A program made the position numbers and the translations under genes. Shown piece by piece: positions 4,230-13,098 of a DNA stretch of 13,100 bases. Location of the stretch: positions 1-13,100 of the forward strand of contig JBBECF010000188.1 in the NCBI GenBank assembly GCA_040881945.1, written 5' to 3'. Positions within the stretch are counted from its first letter, which is position 1. Each line of letters starts with the position of its first letter. Origin of the DNA: JBBECF01 sp040881945 (GTDB lineage Bacteria; Pseudomonadota; Alphaproteobacteria; Dongiales; Dongiaceae). Under the pieces are notes generated by a model. It did no database searches. It saw nothing but the letters and a program-made list of their open reading frames with translations, and was not told where the DNA came from.

Positions 4230-6869
4230 ATGACCGCCGCGGCGGCCCCGCGGCCGCGCACCGCGCCTCCATCCGGCAAGGCGGGGCGGCCTGCCTTCGC
4301 CGAAGCGAAGCCGCTTCGGCTTCGCGCAGGCAGGCGCCGCGAGGCGCGGTTCGATGTTGCCATTCTCGCCGACATGCGGACGCCCTGCGATGTCGGGTTG
4401 CGGATCGCACAGGAGACGCGCATCCAGGCCGCGGCCGGTTACCGGACGGGACTGCTGCATGTTCCGTCCGACGCGATCGCGCAGCCCTTCGTCAACCCGG
4501 AGATCGACGCCTGCGTGCGCGAAGGCCTGGCGACCGTTATCGACCCAAGGGTCGGGCCGGTGCGCGCGCGATTACTCGTCGTCCATGGGCCGGAGGTTGT
4601 CTTCGATCGCATGCCCGAGCCGCTGCCGCGGATCTCGGCCGACCGGGTCGTCGTCGTCGCCGGCCGCGCGCCGGACGGCCTCTACGACGTCGGCCAGAAG
4701 GACCGGCTGTTCCGGCTGCTGTTCGCCGCGCCCGTGCGCTGGGCGCCGACCGGCGTGGAGGTCCGGCGGGCGCTTGCGGCCGGCGGCGCGGCGATCCGTC
4801 TGGACCCGGAGGATTGGCGGCCCTCGGTTCTCGCCGCGCCGCGCCGCCAACGGCGGCCGCGCTGGGACCGGCCGGCGATCGGGCGGGTGTCGCCCGGCAA
4901 CGCGACGCAATGGCCGGCGGAGCCGGCGCGACTGCGCGCGCTCTATCCCGACGACGGATCGGCCATCGTCCGCATCCTCGGCCTGCCTCGCGCGGGCGGA
5001 TGGCCGATGGTGCGCCCGCCGGAGGCCTGGGAGTGCTTCGACCTGGGCGAGATCGCGATCGACAAGTTCCTGGATAGCCTCGATTTCTTCGTCTATTACC
5101 CGGGCGATGCGGCGGCCGAGGTGCCGGAAGCGGCGATCGCCGCGGCGATGATCCGCGGCGTCGTCACGGTCCTGCCGCCGGCCCTGGCCGCGCGGTTCGC
5201 GTCGGCGGCGACCGCCTGCCGGGCGGTACAGGCGCCGGCCCTGATCGGACGGCTGCACGCCCGGCCCGCGGCCTACGCGACCCGGTCGCGCCGAACCGAA
5301 TCCGAGGCCCGCCGGCTGTTCGGCGACGGCGTTCATCGCCGCCGTCTCGCGCGCCTGCTGCGCCGTTCGGGCCGCCGGCCGGCGGAGCGCGAGCGGGCGC
5401 GGCGCATCCTCTTCGTGTCGTCCGACGGTGTCGGCCTGGGGCATGTCGCGCGGTTGCTTGCCGTGGCGCGCCGGCTGCCCGAGGGCGTCGAGGCCGTCTT
5501 CGCCACGATGAGCCATGGGATCGAAGCGATCGAAGGTTTCGGCTACGCGGCCGAGTACATTCCGTTCCACGCCTATGCCGACTGCGATTTCGCCACCTGG
5601 CAGGGCTGGTTGAAGGGGCAGTTCGACCAGATCATCGATTTCTACGACGTGCGTGGCGTCGTGTTCGACGGCGCCAATCCGTACACGGGCCTGGTCCAAG
5701 CGGTCGCGCCCCGGCCGGACCTGCGGTTCGCGTGGATCCGCCGCGCCATGTGGCGGCCCGAGCAGGCGAACGACGCGCTGATCGGCCGCCAGCGCTTCGT
5801 CGATCTGATCCTGGAGCCCGCCGACATCGCCGATGCGCTCGACGGCGGCGCCACCGTCGAACACCGCGGGCGGACGATACGGGTCGATCCGGTGCGATTG
5901 CTCGATGCGGCGGAGCTGCTGGGCCGGCGACAGGCCGCGGCCGCGCTCGGCCTCGACGCCGGCCGGCCGGCCGCGCTGCTGCAGCTCGGCGCCGGCTCGA
6001 ACCGCGATATCGTGACGACGACGGACGAGATCCTGAAAGCCTGCGCGAGGTTCCCGCACCTGCAAGTCGTCCTGGCCGAGTGGGCCATGACCTCGACGCC
6101 GCTCGACCTGTGGCCCGGCGTGCGGCGGCTCCGGGGCTTCCCGATGAGCCGCTATTACAACGCATTCGACTTCACGATCGCGGCGGCCGGCTACAACTCC
6201 TACCACGAGATCATCTCCTTTGCCCTGCCGGCGGCGTTCGTTCCGAACGACGGGCCGTTCATGGACGATCAGGGCGGGCGGGCGCTGTTCGCCGAGGAGC
6301 AGGGCGCCGCGCTCTATGTGGCCGAGCCGGAGCCGCAGGCGCTCGACGCCGCCGTCGGCGCGCTGATGGACCCGCGCCTGCAGCGGCGCCTGCGCGAGAA
6401 CTGCCGCCGGCTCGCCCGGCCCAACGGGGCGCGAACGGCGGCGCGCGTCATCGCCGATATGATCTGTGGAGAAGGGCAGGATGACGGACGCCGATCGAAG
6501 GCTGCGCAACGAAGTCGAGAGATTGGCGGCGCGCGTCGAGCTTCAGCACCGCCACATCACGTTGTTGCGATCACGGCTTCGCGACACGATGGCGCGGGCA
6601 AGCGTCCCCGACGAAGCGGGCGAGGCGCGACCCCCGGCACCGGCGCGGCCGGCCGGCGGCCCACCGCCTCGGGCGCGGGCGGCCCTGCCCGACCAGACCA
6701 TCTGGCCGTCGGATCGAAACGCCCCGCCGCCGTTGACGCCGACGCCGGGGCTGGCGAATTTCGGTCTGGTGCGCAGGGGGCTGAAGGTGCTTGGCATCGC
6801 CGTTTGCGGCCTCGGCCGCGCCGAGCGCGAAGCCGTGGTCGACCTGATCGACCGGCAGCAGCGGAGTAG
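4230..6869 (+). CDS. Two-domain glycosyltransferase (GT4-like + MurG/GT28-like); probable lost stop near 6480
   Basis: The open frame codes 879 residues, but only about 750 look like protein. Residues 38-345 form a GT4-like half (FDVAILADMRTP start; FLDSLDFFVYYPGD and a following Glu/Ala helix near 280-317). Residues 393-745 form a MurG/GT28-like half: DGVGLGH (399-405) is the glycine loop and AAGYNSYHE (652-660) the sugar-nucleotide binding motif. It probably transfers sugars from nucleotide donors to a surface glycan, acting in the cytoplasm or at the membrane; the substrate is unknown. The last 130 residues are an Arg/Gly/Ala-rich shadow of the next gene, with poor third-position GC, so the natural stop is likely lost by a small indel. 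Residues 17-35 derive from a palindromic repeat. The 4-base gap to the upstream gene suggests coupling. Confidence 0.75.
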   Translation: MTAAAAPRPRTAPPSGKAGRPAFAEAKPLRLRAGRRREARFDVAILADMRTPCDVGLRIAQETRIQAAAGYRTGLLHVPSDAIAQPFVNPEIDACVREGLATVIDPRVGPVRARLLVVHGPEVVFDRMPEPLPRISADRVVVVAGRAPDGLYDVGQKDRLFRLLFAAPVRWAPTGVEVRRALAAGGAAIRLDPEDWRPSVLAAPRRQRRPRWDRPAIGRVSPGNATQWPAEPARLRALYPDDGSAIVRILGLPRAGGWPMVRPPEAWECFDLGEIAIDKFLDSLDFFVYYPGDAAAEVPEAAIAAAMIRGVVTVLPPALAARFASAATACRAVQAPALIGRLHARPAAYATRSRRTESEARRLFGDGVHRRRLARLLRRSGRRPAERERARRILFVSSDGVGLGHVARLLAVARRLPEGVEAVFATMSHGIEAIEGFGYAAEYIPFHAYADCDFATWQGWLKGQFDQIIDFYDVRGVVFDGANPYTGLVQAVAPRPDLRFAWIRRAMWRPEQANDALIGRQRFVDLILEPADIADALDGGATVEHRGRTIRVDPVRLLDAAELLGRRQAAAALGLDAGRPAALLQLGAGSNRDIVTTTDEILKACARFPHLQVVLAEWAMTSTPLDLWPGVRRLRGFPMSRYYNAFDFTIAAAGYNSYHEIISFALPAAFVPNDGPFMDDQGGRALFAEEQGAALYVAEPEPQALDAAVGALMDPRLQRRLRENCRRLARPNGARTAARVIADMICGEGQDDGRRSKAAQRSREIGGARRASAPPHHVVAITASRHDGAGKRPRRSGRGATPGTGAAGRRPTASGAGGPARPDHLAVGSKRPAAVDADAGAGEFRSGAQGAEGAWHRRLRPRPRRARSRGRPDRPAAAE
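4289..4335. repeat. Palindromic repeat element inside the 5' end of the glycosyltransferase gene
   Basis: Outer arms GCCTGCC (4289-4295) and GGCAGGC (4329-4335) are perfect complements. Inside, GCCGAAGCG (4299-4307) and CGCTTCGGC (4312-4320) form a 9-bp stem with a 4-base loop, and GAAGCCG/CGGCTTC (4307-4313 and 4317-4323) offers an alternative 7-bp hairpin. This resembles dispersed palindromes of high-GC alphaproteobacteria (recalled). It encodes residues of roughly GRPAFAEAKPLRLRAG ahead of the first conserved strand of the enzyme, so it is an in-frame insertion or it has extended the N-terminus. Confidence 0.7.
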
Positions 6870-8256
6870 CCGCGACTTCATCCCCGTTTTTCTCACCGAT
6901 TCGACGGATTTCGAGCCGTTCCGCAGCCGCGGTTATGTCTTCGAATACCTGCCGCCGTCGCCCCGCCGGCGGTTGCGCGGGACAGACTCCTGGCCGGCCT
7001 ACGCAGCCGAGCGACTGGCGCTGCTGCGACGGAAGTGGAACATCGCGCAAATCGTCACGTTCGGTCCGCACGAGTTCGCGCCCGCCGCGGACGGGTCACC
7101 GGGCGTGCCGCTCCGTGCGCCGGCCGCGGACGCGCCGCCGCGGCGTGCGCGCATCGTCTTCCATCCCGACTATTCCGAATGGAACCCGTATCAGAAACTG
7201 CTCTACGGCAGCGTCGCCGAAGCCTTCGACGCCACGCCCGGCGACATTTCGCTGGCGTCGGCGTTCCAGGCGGTTCCCGGCGGCGAACCGGTCATCTTTC
7301 ATCTGCACTGGGAAGATGCCGTGTATCGAGACGCGACGGACGAGGGTGAGGCGGCGCTGGGCTGCCGGCGGTTCGTCACCGCCCTGAAGCACTTCGTCCG
7401 CCGGGGCGGCGCCTTCGTCTGGACCGTCCACAACCTGCAACCCCACGAGCCGCGCTTCGCCGCCATCCACGCGCGATTGTGCCGGACGCTCGCGGGATTG
7501 GCGCATCGCATCCACGTCCATTCGCGCGCCGCGCGCGCGGAGGTTTGCCGGCATTGCGACGCGGCGCCGGCGAAGATCCGCGTCGTCGCGCATGGCAACT
7601 ATTACGGGCTCTACGAAGCGACCGGCTCGCGGGCGCAAGCGCGGCGGGCGCTCGGGGTCGCCGTCCGCGGCCGCGTTCTGCTGTTCTTCGGAAAGATCCG
7701 GACCTACAAGGGCGTCGACGAGTTGGTTCGCGCCTTCGCCGCGCTCGACGGTTCACATTCCAGGCTGATCGTCGCCGGCCTGCACCATGTCCGACCGGCG
7801 CTCGATGGGCTTTCGGAGACCGCCCGCGAGCGGATCTCGATCATCGACCGGGTCATCCCGGACGCGGACGTGCCGATCCTGTTCCGCGCCGCCGATTTCG
7901 CGGTCCTGCCCTATCGCAGGGTCCTGACCTCCGGCAGCCTCCTGCTCGCCCTCACCCTGGGCACGCCCGTCATCGTGCCGGATTTTCCCGCGTTGCGGGA
8001 GGTCGTGACCGATGGCGAGGACGCCTATCTGTTCGACCCGGCGGACGCCGAGGGCTTGGCCGGCGCGCTGCGGCGGGCGTCGAGCATCGACGGCATCGCG
8101 TTGAAGGCGATGCGCCGCCGGGCGCTGGCGACGGCCCGGCGGTTCGATTGGCAACCACTCGGTCGCGAGTTGTGCCGCCTGTTCGAGGAAGCCGGCGCCG
8201 CGGCGGCGCCGTGTCGGCCGGGCGAGCCTTACGTTTCGGCGAGCACGCGGGCGTAG
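6481..8256 (+). CDS. Coiled-coil GT4-family glycosyltransferase
   Basis: A 591-residue protein. The ATG at 6481 is preferred over the GTG at 6466 because GGAGAAGG lies just ahead of it. Residues 5-38 look like a short coiled coil (RLRNEVERLAARVELQ...), followed by a Pro/Ala linker (48-90). A small domain, VLGIAVCGLGRAEREAVVD to FEYLPPSP, resembles N-terminal modules I recall in alphaproteobacterial surface-glycan proteins. The GT-B fold follows: HPDYSEWNPYQ, FHLHWEDAVYR and VWTVHNLQPHE in the N half; GKIRTYKG (404-412) and ADFAVLPYRRVLTSGSLLLAL (471-491) with GTPVIVPD in the C half. The usual first Glu of the EX7E motif is replaced by the SGSLLLAL type. It likely transfers a sugar from a nucleotide donor in the same glycan pathway as its neighbour. 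Confidence 0.85.
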   Translation: MTDADRRLRNEVERLAARVELQHRHITLLRSRLRDTMARASVPDEAGEARPPAPARPAGGPPPRARAALPDQTIWPSDRNAPPPLTPTPGLANFGLVRRGLKVLGIAVCGLGRAEREAVVDLIDRQQRSSRDFIPVFLTDSTDFEPFRSRGYVFEYLPPSPRRRLRGTDSWPAYAAERLALLRRKWNIAQIVTFGPHEFAPAADGSPGVPLRAPAADAPPRRARIVFHPDYSEWNPYQKLLYGSVAEAFDATPGDISLASAFQAVPGGEPVIFHLHWEDAVYRDATDEGEAALGCRRFVTALKHFVRRGGAFVWTVHNLQPHEPRFAAIHARLCRTLAGLAHRIHVHSRAARAEVCRHCDAAPAKIRVVAHGNYYGLYEATGSRAQARRALGVAVRGRVLLFFGKIRTYKGVDELVRAFAALDGSHSRLIVAGLHHVRPALDGLSETARERISIIDRVIPDADVPILFRAADFAVLPYRRVLTSGSLLLALTLGTPVIVPDFPALREVVTDGEDAYLFDPADAEGLAGALRRASSIDGIALKAMRRRALATARRFDWQPLGRELCRLFEEAGAAAAPCRPGEPYVSASTRA

Positions 8257-9188
8257 ACCGCGCGATCGACGTTGCCGCCGGAGAGCACGACGCCGACGCG
8301 CCGGCCGGCCATGCGGGGACGCTCCTTCAACAACGCGGCGAGCGGGGCCGCGCCGGCGCCCTCGGCGACGTTGTGGGTGTCCGTGAAATAGTGGCGCATG
8401 GCGGCCTTGATTTCGTCTTCGGAAACCGTGACGACGCGCTCGGCGCCGCGCCAGATCGCCTCGAGCGCGCCCTCGTCCGGCACCCGACACGCCATGCCGT
8501 CGGCGATGGTCTCGGCCGTGTCGGTCGAGACCGCGGTCTTGCGCGCGAAGGACAGCGCATAGGCGGCGGCGGCCTCGGCGGCGACGCCGACGATCCGGGT
8601 CGTCCGGCCGAGGGCGTCGCGCGCCGCGATGGCGCCGCAGATGCCCGACCCGAGGCCGATGGGCACGTAGATCGTGTCGAGATCAGGCAGGGCGCGGCAG
8701 AACTCCAGCGCCCAGGTCGCGATCCCGCGCACCAGCCACGGATGGAACGAGCGCACCGCATGCAGCCCGCGCCGGTCCGCCAGGCCCATGGCGTATTCGT
8801 AGGCCGCCTGAAAGTCATGGCCGTGCTCGATCAGCTCGACGCCGAGGGCGCGCATGGCGGCGTTCTTCTCGACGCTGTTGCCGCGCGGCACGACGATCAC
8901 CGCCGGGATCCCGGCGCGGCGCGCGGCGAAGCCGACGCTCTGCCCGTGGTTGCCGCGGGTGGCGGCGATGACGCCGGCCGCGGGCGGGCCGCGGCGCGTC
9001 AACTCCGCCATGTAGGTCAGGCCGCCGCGCAGCTTGAACGACCCGATCGGCGTGTGGTTCTCGTGCTTGACCCACAGCTCGGCCCCGGCCCGCTCGCAGA
9101 GCAGCGGCCAGCAGACCTGCGGCGTCGGCGCGATGACGCCGTGAACGAGGTCGGCGGCGGCGTCGAGCTCGGCGAGAGTGGGCGGCAC
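8229..9188 (-). CDS. PLP-dependent threonine/serine dehydratase-family enzyme
   Basis: A 319-residue fold-type II PLP enzyme. HTPIGSFKLRGG carries the Schiff-base lysine (Lys52 from this start). ATRGNHGQS is the substrate-binding Asn loop, VPIGLGSGICG the phosphate-binding glycine loop, and SGGNVD sits at the C-terminus. The expected reaction is deamination of threonine or serine to a 2-oxo acid; related clades include hydroxyectoine-pathway EutB, so the substrate is open. There is no ACT domain, so feedback control by isoleucine is not expected. A GTG start at 9188 is chosen because GGAG lies seven bases upstream; ATG at 9224 is possible but has no ribosome binding site. The gene converges on the GT4 gene with a 28-base overlap and leaves no space for a terminator. 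Confidence 0.85.
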   Translation of the reverse strand: MPPTLAELDAAADLVHGVIAPTPQVCWPLLCERAGAELWVKHENHTPIGSFKLRGGLTYMAELTRRGPPAAGVIAATRGNHGQSVGFAARRAGIPAVIVVPRGNSVEKNAAMRALGVELIEHGHDFQAAYEYAMGLADRRGLHAVRSFHPWLVRGIATWALEFCRALPDLDTIYVPIGLGSGICGAIAARDALGRTTRIVGVAAEAAAAYALSFARKTAVSTDTAETIADGMACRVPDEGALEAIWRGAERVVTVSEDEIKAAMRHYFTDTHNVAEGAGAAPLAALLKERPRMAGRRVGVVLSGGNVDRAVYARVLAET

Positions 9189-9195
9189 GGGCGGT

Positions 9196-9199
9196 CTCC
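9196..9199 (-). promoter_or_regulatory. Ribosome binding site deciding the dehydratase start
   Basis: On the minus strand GGAG is followed after seven bases by GTG at 9188-9186. Neither upstream in-frame ATG (9224, 9365) has a comparable site, so the GTG start gives a compact 319-residue enzyme without a low-complexity N-terminal extension. Confidence 0.55.
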
Positions 9200-9352
9200 G
9201 GCAAGGGGTTGAGCGCGACGCCATTGTGCCCGAACCGCGCAGCGGCTCAAGCGCCGCGATCGTTCCTCGATGACTTGCGATTGCCGCTCGTGACGGTTCG
9301 TGGCATTGTCCGCCGCCAGGGGGTCTCCGGATCAGGCTGGGTAAGACCAAGG

Positions 9353-9913
9353 ATGCCAAGCGCAATCCGGGTTCGAGGAAGGGCCGTCGCTACCGGCTTC
9401 GCCGCGCTCTCGGCCGGCCTCTCAGGCGGTGCCGCCGGGGCCGCGGGCGGGCTGATATCCGAGCTCAATCTCGGCCTCCAGGTCCACGACGCCGGCCTGT
9501 TCGGCCCGCGCGACGAGGACGGGGTCGACGTCAACGTCGAGGTCCTGTTCGCTCCGCTCGAGCCGTTGGCGTTCATCTGGTCGCCGCGACCGCATGTCGG
9601 CGCCCATCTGAACACGGCGGGCGACACCAGCCAGCTCTATCTCGGCCTGACCTGGAGGTTCGACCTGACCGATGCCTTCTGGGTGGCCATAGCCGGCGGC
9701 GGCGCGGCCCACACCGGCGAGCTGTCGAGCCGCAAAGACGGGGACAAGCAGCTCGGCTCACGAGTCCTGTTCCGGGGCGCGCTGGAAGTCGGCATCGCGT
9801 TGGCCGAGCACCACAGCCTGTCGGTGATGCTCGACCATGTCTCCAACGCGTTCTTGGCGGACGCGAACGAAGGGCTCGACACGGTCGGCCTGCGCTACGG
9901 CTACCGCTTTTAG
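9353..9913 (+). CDS. PagL-like lipid A 3-O-deacylase, copy 1
   Basis: A 186-residue outer-membrane beta-barrel protein. Residues 1-30 form a Sec signal peptide (basic start, then an Ala/Gly-rich hydrophobic core). The barrel part has GLQVHDAGLFG, FAPLEPLAFIWSPRPHVGAH, GDTSQLYLGLTWRFDLTD and the C-terminal LDHVSN...NEGLDTVGLRYGYRF, ending in a terminal Phe as barrel proteins do. In Pseudomonas PagL a His-x-Ser pair plus a Glu catalyses removal of the 3-O acyl chain of lipid A. Here H-V-S-N supplies His, Ser and the oxyanion Asn, and Asp at His+14 replaces the Glu. The start at 9353 gives a clean signal peptide; the open frame reaches back to 9209 but looks non-coding. It is divergent from the dehydratase. 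Copy 2 follows. Confidence 0.82.
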   Translation: MPSAIRVRGRAVATGFAALSAGLSGGAAGAAGGLISELNLGLQVHDAGLFGPRDEDGVDVNVEVLFAPLEPLAFIWSPRPHVGAHLNTAGDTSQLYLGLTWRFDLTDAFWVAIAGGGAAHTGELSSRKDGDKQLGSRVLFRGALEVGIALAEHHSLSVMLDHVSNAFLADANEGLDTVGLRYGYRF

Positions 9914-9972
9914 GCGGCCGTTTTTGTTCGATGCGGCGCGGACCAGACGTTTCGGCCGCGGCACGCTGTTGC

Positions 9973-9976
9973 GGAG
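9973..9976 (+). promoter_or_regulatory. Ribosome binding site deciding the start of PagL-like copy 2
   Basis: GGAG eight bases ahead of GTG at 9985, within GGAGAGGGG. This start yields a signal peptide in register with copy 1, whereas the ATG at 9931 adds 18 residues with two cysteines and no export signal of its own. Confidence 0.55.
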
Positions 9977-9984
9977 AGGGGATC

Positions 9985-10548
9985 GTGCTGCACGCCGGCC
10001 GGGTTCGAGGGACAACGATTGCCGCTGGGGCCGCCGCGCTCGCGGCGGGCCTCGCGACCGGCGCCGCCGCCGGGGCCGAGGACGGTTTGGTGTCCGAGGT
10101 CAAGTTCGGCGTCCGATACCACGATGTCGGCCTGTTCGATACGCGCCGCGAGGAAGGGGTCGATCTCAACGCCGAGGTCCTGTTCGCGCCGCTCGAGCCG
10201 CTGGCGTTCGTCTGGTCGCCGCGGCCGCATCTCGGGGCGCATGTGAATACCTCGGGCGACACCAGCCAGCTCTATTTCGGCCTGACCTGGACGTTCGATC
10301 TGACCGACCGGTTCTGGGTGGCCTTCGGCGGCGGCGGCGCGGTGCACAATGGCAAGCTGACGACCGGCAACGGCGAGGATCTCCAACTCGGCTCGGCCGC
10401 GCAGTTCCGCTGGACGGCGGAAGCCGGCGTCACGCTGGACGAGCATAACCGGCTGTCGGTCATGCTCGACCACGTGTCCAATGCGGGTCTAGCGAAGGAA
10501 AACGTGGGCCTCGACACGCTCGGCGTGCGCTACGGCTACCGGTTCTGA
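9985..10548 (+). CDS. PagL-like lipid A 3-O-deacylase, copy 2
   Basis: A 187-residue tandem paralogue of the gene at 9353. The GTG start gives a signal peptide (MLHAGRVRGTTIAAGAAALAAG) cleaved near AAAGAED. The barrel motifs are HDVGLF, FAPLEPLAFVWSPRPHLGAH, GDTSQLYFGLTWTFDLTD and LDHVSN, ending RYGYRF. His-x-Ser-Asn is intact and Asp again sits at His+14. Compared with copy 1, NEGLDT has become NVGLDT, and the central loops (HNGKLTTGNGEDLQLGS versus HTGELSSRKDGDKQLGS) differ most, as surface loops would. Predicted action: trimming lipid A acyl chains in the outer membrane. It starts 71 bases after copy 1, and the liuB gene begins 68 bases after its stop. The pair may act on different lipid A forms or be differently expressed (inference). 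Confidence 0.82.
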   Translation: MLHAGRVRGTTIAAGAAALAAGLATGAAAGAEDGLVSEVKFGVRYHDVGLFDTRREEGVDLNAEVLFAPLEPLAFVWSPRPHLGAHVNTSGDTSQLYFGLTWTFDLTDRFWVAFGGGGAVHNGKLTTGNGEDLQLGSAAQFRWTAEAGVTLDEHNRLSVMLDHVSNAGLAKENVGLDTLGVRYGYRF

Positions 10549-10616
10549 CCGGCGGCGTTTTCCCTTGCCGGCGCGGAGTGGCGCGGCAATGCTAGGCGCC
10601 GACGAGGGAATCGACG

Positions 10617-12224
<1,608 letters not shown>

Positions 12225-12230
12225 GCGGGA

Positions 12231-13016
12231 ATGGCCGGGCCGATCCTGCTCGCCGAAACGCGCGACGGCGTCGCCACGATCCGGCTGAACCGGCCCGATG
12301 TCCACAACGCCTTCGACGATGCGCTGATCGCCGAGCTGACCGGTGCGCTGCGGGCGGTCGCGGCGGAGTCGGATGTCCGCGCGGTGGTGTTGGCCGCCGC
12401 CGGCAAGAGCTTTTCGGCGGGCGCCGATCTCAACTGGATGCGGCGCATGGCCGGCGCCTCGATCGTCGAGAACGAGGCCGACGCGCGCGCCCTGGCCGAC
12501 CTGATGCGAACGCTGCGCGACCTTGCCAAGCCGACCGTCGCCGTGGTCCAGGGCCCGGCCTATGGCGGCGGGGTCGGGCTGGTGGCCGCCTGCGACATCG
12601 CGATCGCGGCCGACAGCGCGACCTTTGCCTTGAGCGAGGTCAGGCTGGGGCTGATCCCGGCCGTGGTGTCGCCCTACGTGATCGCGGCCATCGGCGCCCG
12701 GGCGGCGCGCCGCTACTTCCTCACCGGCGAGCGCTTCGGCGCGGCCGAGGCGCTGCGTCTCGGCCTCGTGCACAGCGTCGTGCCCGCGGACCAATTGGAG
12801 CAAACGCTCGGCGAAGTCGTGGCGGCGCTGAGGGAGGGTGGGCCGCTCGCGCAGGCGGCGGCGAAGCGGCTGGTCGCCGATGTCGCCGGCCGCCCGATCG
12901 ACGCGGCGCTGGCGGCCGAGACGGCGCGGCGCATCGCCGAAATCCGCGCCGGCGCGGAAGGGAAAGAGGGCGTCGGCGCCTTCCTCGACAAGCGCGAGCC
13001 GGCGTGGCGGCGCTGA
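12231..13016 (+). CDS. liuC: Methylglutaconyl-CoA hydratase (crotonase family)
   Basis: A 261-residue crotonase-fold enzyme expected to hydrate 3-methylglutaconyl-CoA to HMG-CoA, the step after liuB. Motifs: LNRPDVHNAF near residue 20, SFSAGADLNWM (60-70) forming the first oxyanion strand, GPAYGGGVGLVAACD (108-122) the second, and SEVRLGLIP (135-143), whose Glu136 matches Glu164 of rat enoyl-CoA hydratase. The position of the other catalytic Glu (Glu144 in rat) is Gly here (GGGVGL), as I recall for many LiuC-type proteins. The ADLNWM signature and the 6-base gap behind liuB favour LiuC over a general enoyl-CoA hydratase. It ends FLDKREPAWRR, a typical C-terminus in this family. Confidence 0.87.
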   Translation: MAGPILLAETRDGVATIRLNRPDVHNAFDDALIAELTGALRAVAAESDVRAVVLAAAGKSFSAGADLNWMRRMAGASIVENEADARALADLMRTLRDLAKPTVAVVQGPAYGGGVGLVAACDIAIAADSATFALSEVRLGLIPAVVSPYVIAAIGARAARRYFLTGERFGAAEALRLGLVHSVVPADQLEQTLGEVVAALREGGPLAQAAAKRLVADVAGRPIDAALAAETARRIAEIRAGAEGKEGVGAFLDKREPAWRR

Positions 13017-13053
13017 GAGGCTGTGAATGAGCGCTGGATCGCTGTTCTTGCGT

Positions 13054-13098
13054 GCTTCGAGACGGCCGCTGCGCGGCCTCCTCAGCATGAGGGTTTTT
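13054..13098 (+). repeat. REP-like double hairpin, possibly acting as liuBC terminator
   Basis: The segment begins GCTTCGAGAC and holds GGCCGC-TGC-GCGGCC (13064-13078, 6-bp stem) followed directly by CCTCA-GCA-TGAGG (13080-13092, 5-bp stem) and TTTTT (13094-13098). The CTTCGAGAC...CTCCTCAG-x-ATGAGG pattern matches an intergenic repeat I recall as common in Bradyrhizobium-like and other alphaproteobacterial genomes. The hairpin plus T run 37 bases after the liuC stop could also end transcription. If so, liuD is not in the same transcript. Confidence 0.65.

Larger units (their letters stand above)
9437..10548 (+). repeat. Tandem gene duplication (two PagL-like barrels)
   Basis: The barrel-coding parts of the two deacylase genes (about 9437-9913 and 10069-10548) are direct repeats, clearly alike at DNA level with long near-identical blocks such as GACACCAGCCAGCTCTAT (9624-9641 and 10258-10275). 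The promoter-proximal and signal-peptide regions are not alike. Recombination between the copies could delete or amplify one. Confidence 0.7.

Noticed and set aside
4572..6509. 645-codon minus-strand open frame opposite the glycosyltransferase
   Set aside because: The plus-strand frame carries clear GT motifs; the antisense product is Arg/Gln-rich without domains.
7479..9212. 577-codon plus-strand frame spanning the GT4 3' half and the dehydratase region
   Set aside because: It is a shadow of the GT4 gene in another frame and then the antisense of the dehydratase; composition is unlike a protein.
8229..9365. Longer dehydratase starting at the ATG of 9365
   Set aside because: The extra 59 residues are not family-like and run into the divergent upstream region; GTG at 9188 has a well-spaced GGAG.
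10565..10587. Possible promoter (TTGCCG, 17 bases, AATGCT) ahead of liuB
   Set aside because: The -10 box matches only three of six positions in very GC-rich DNA; not better than chance.
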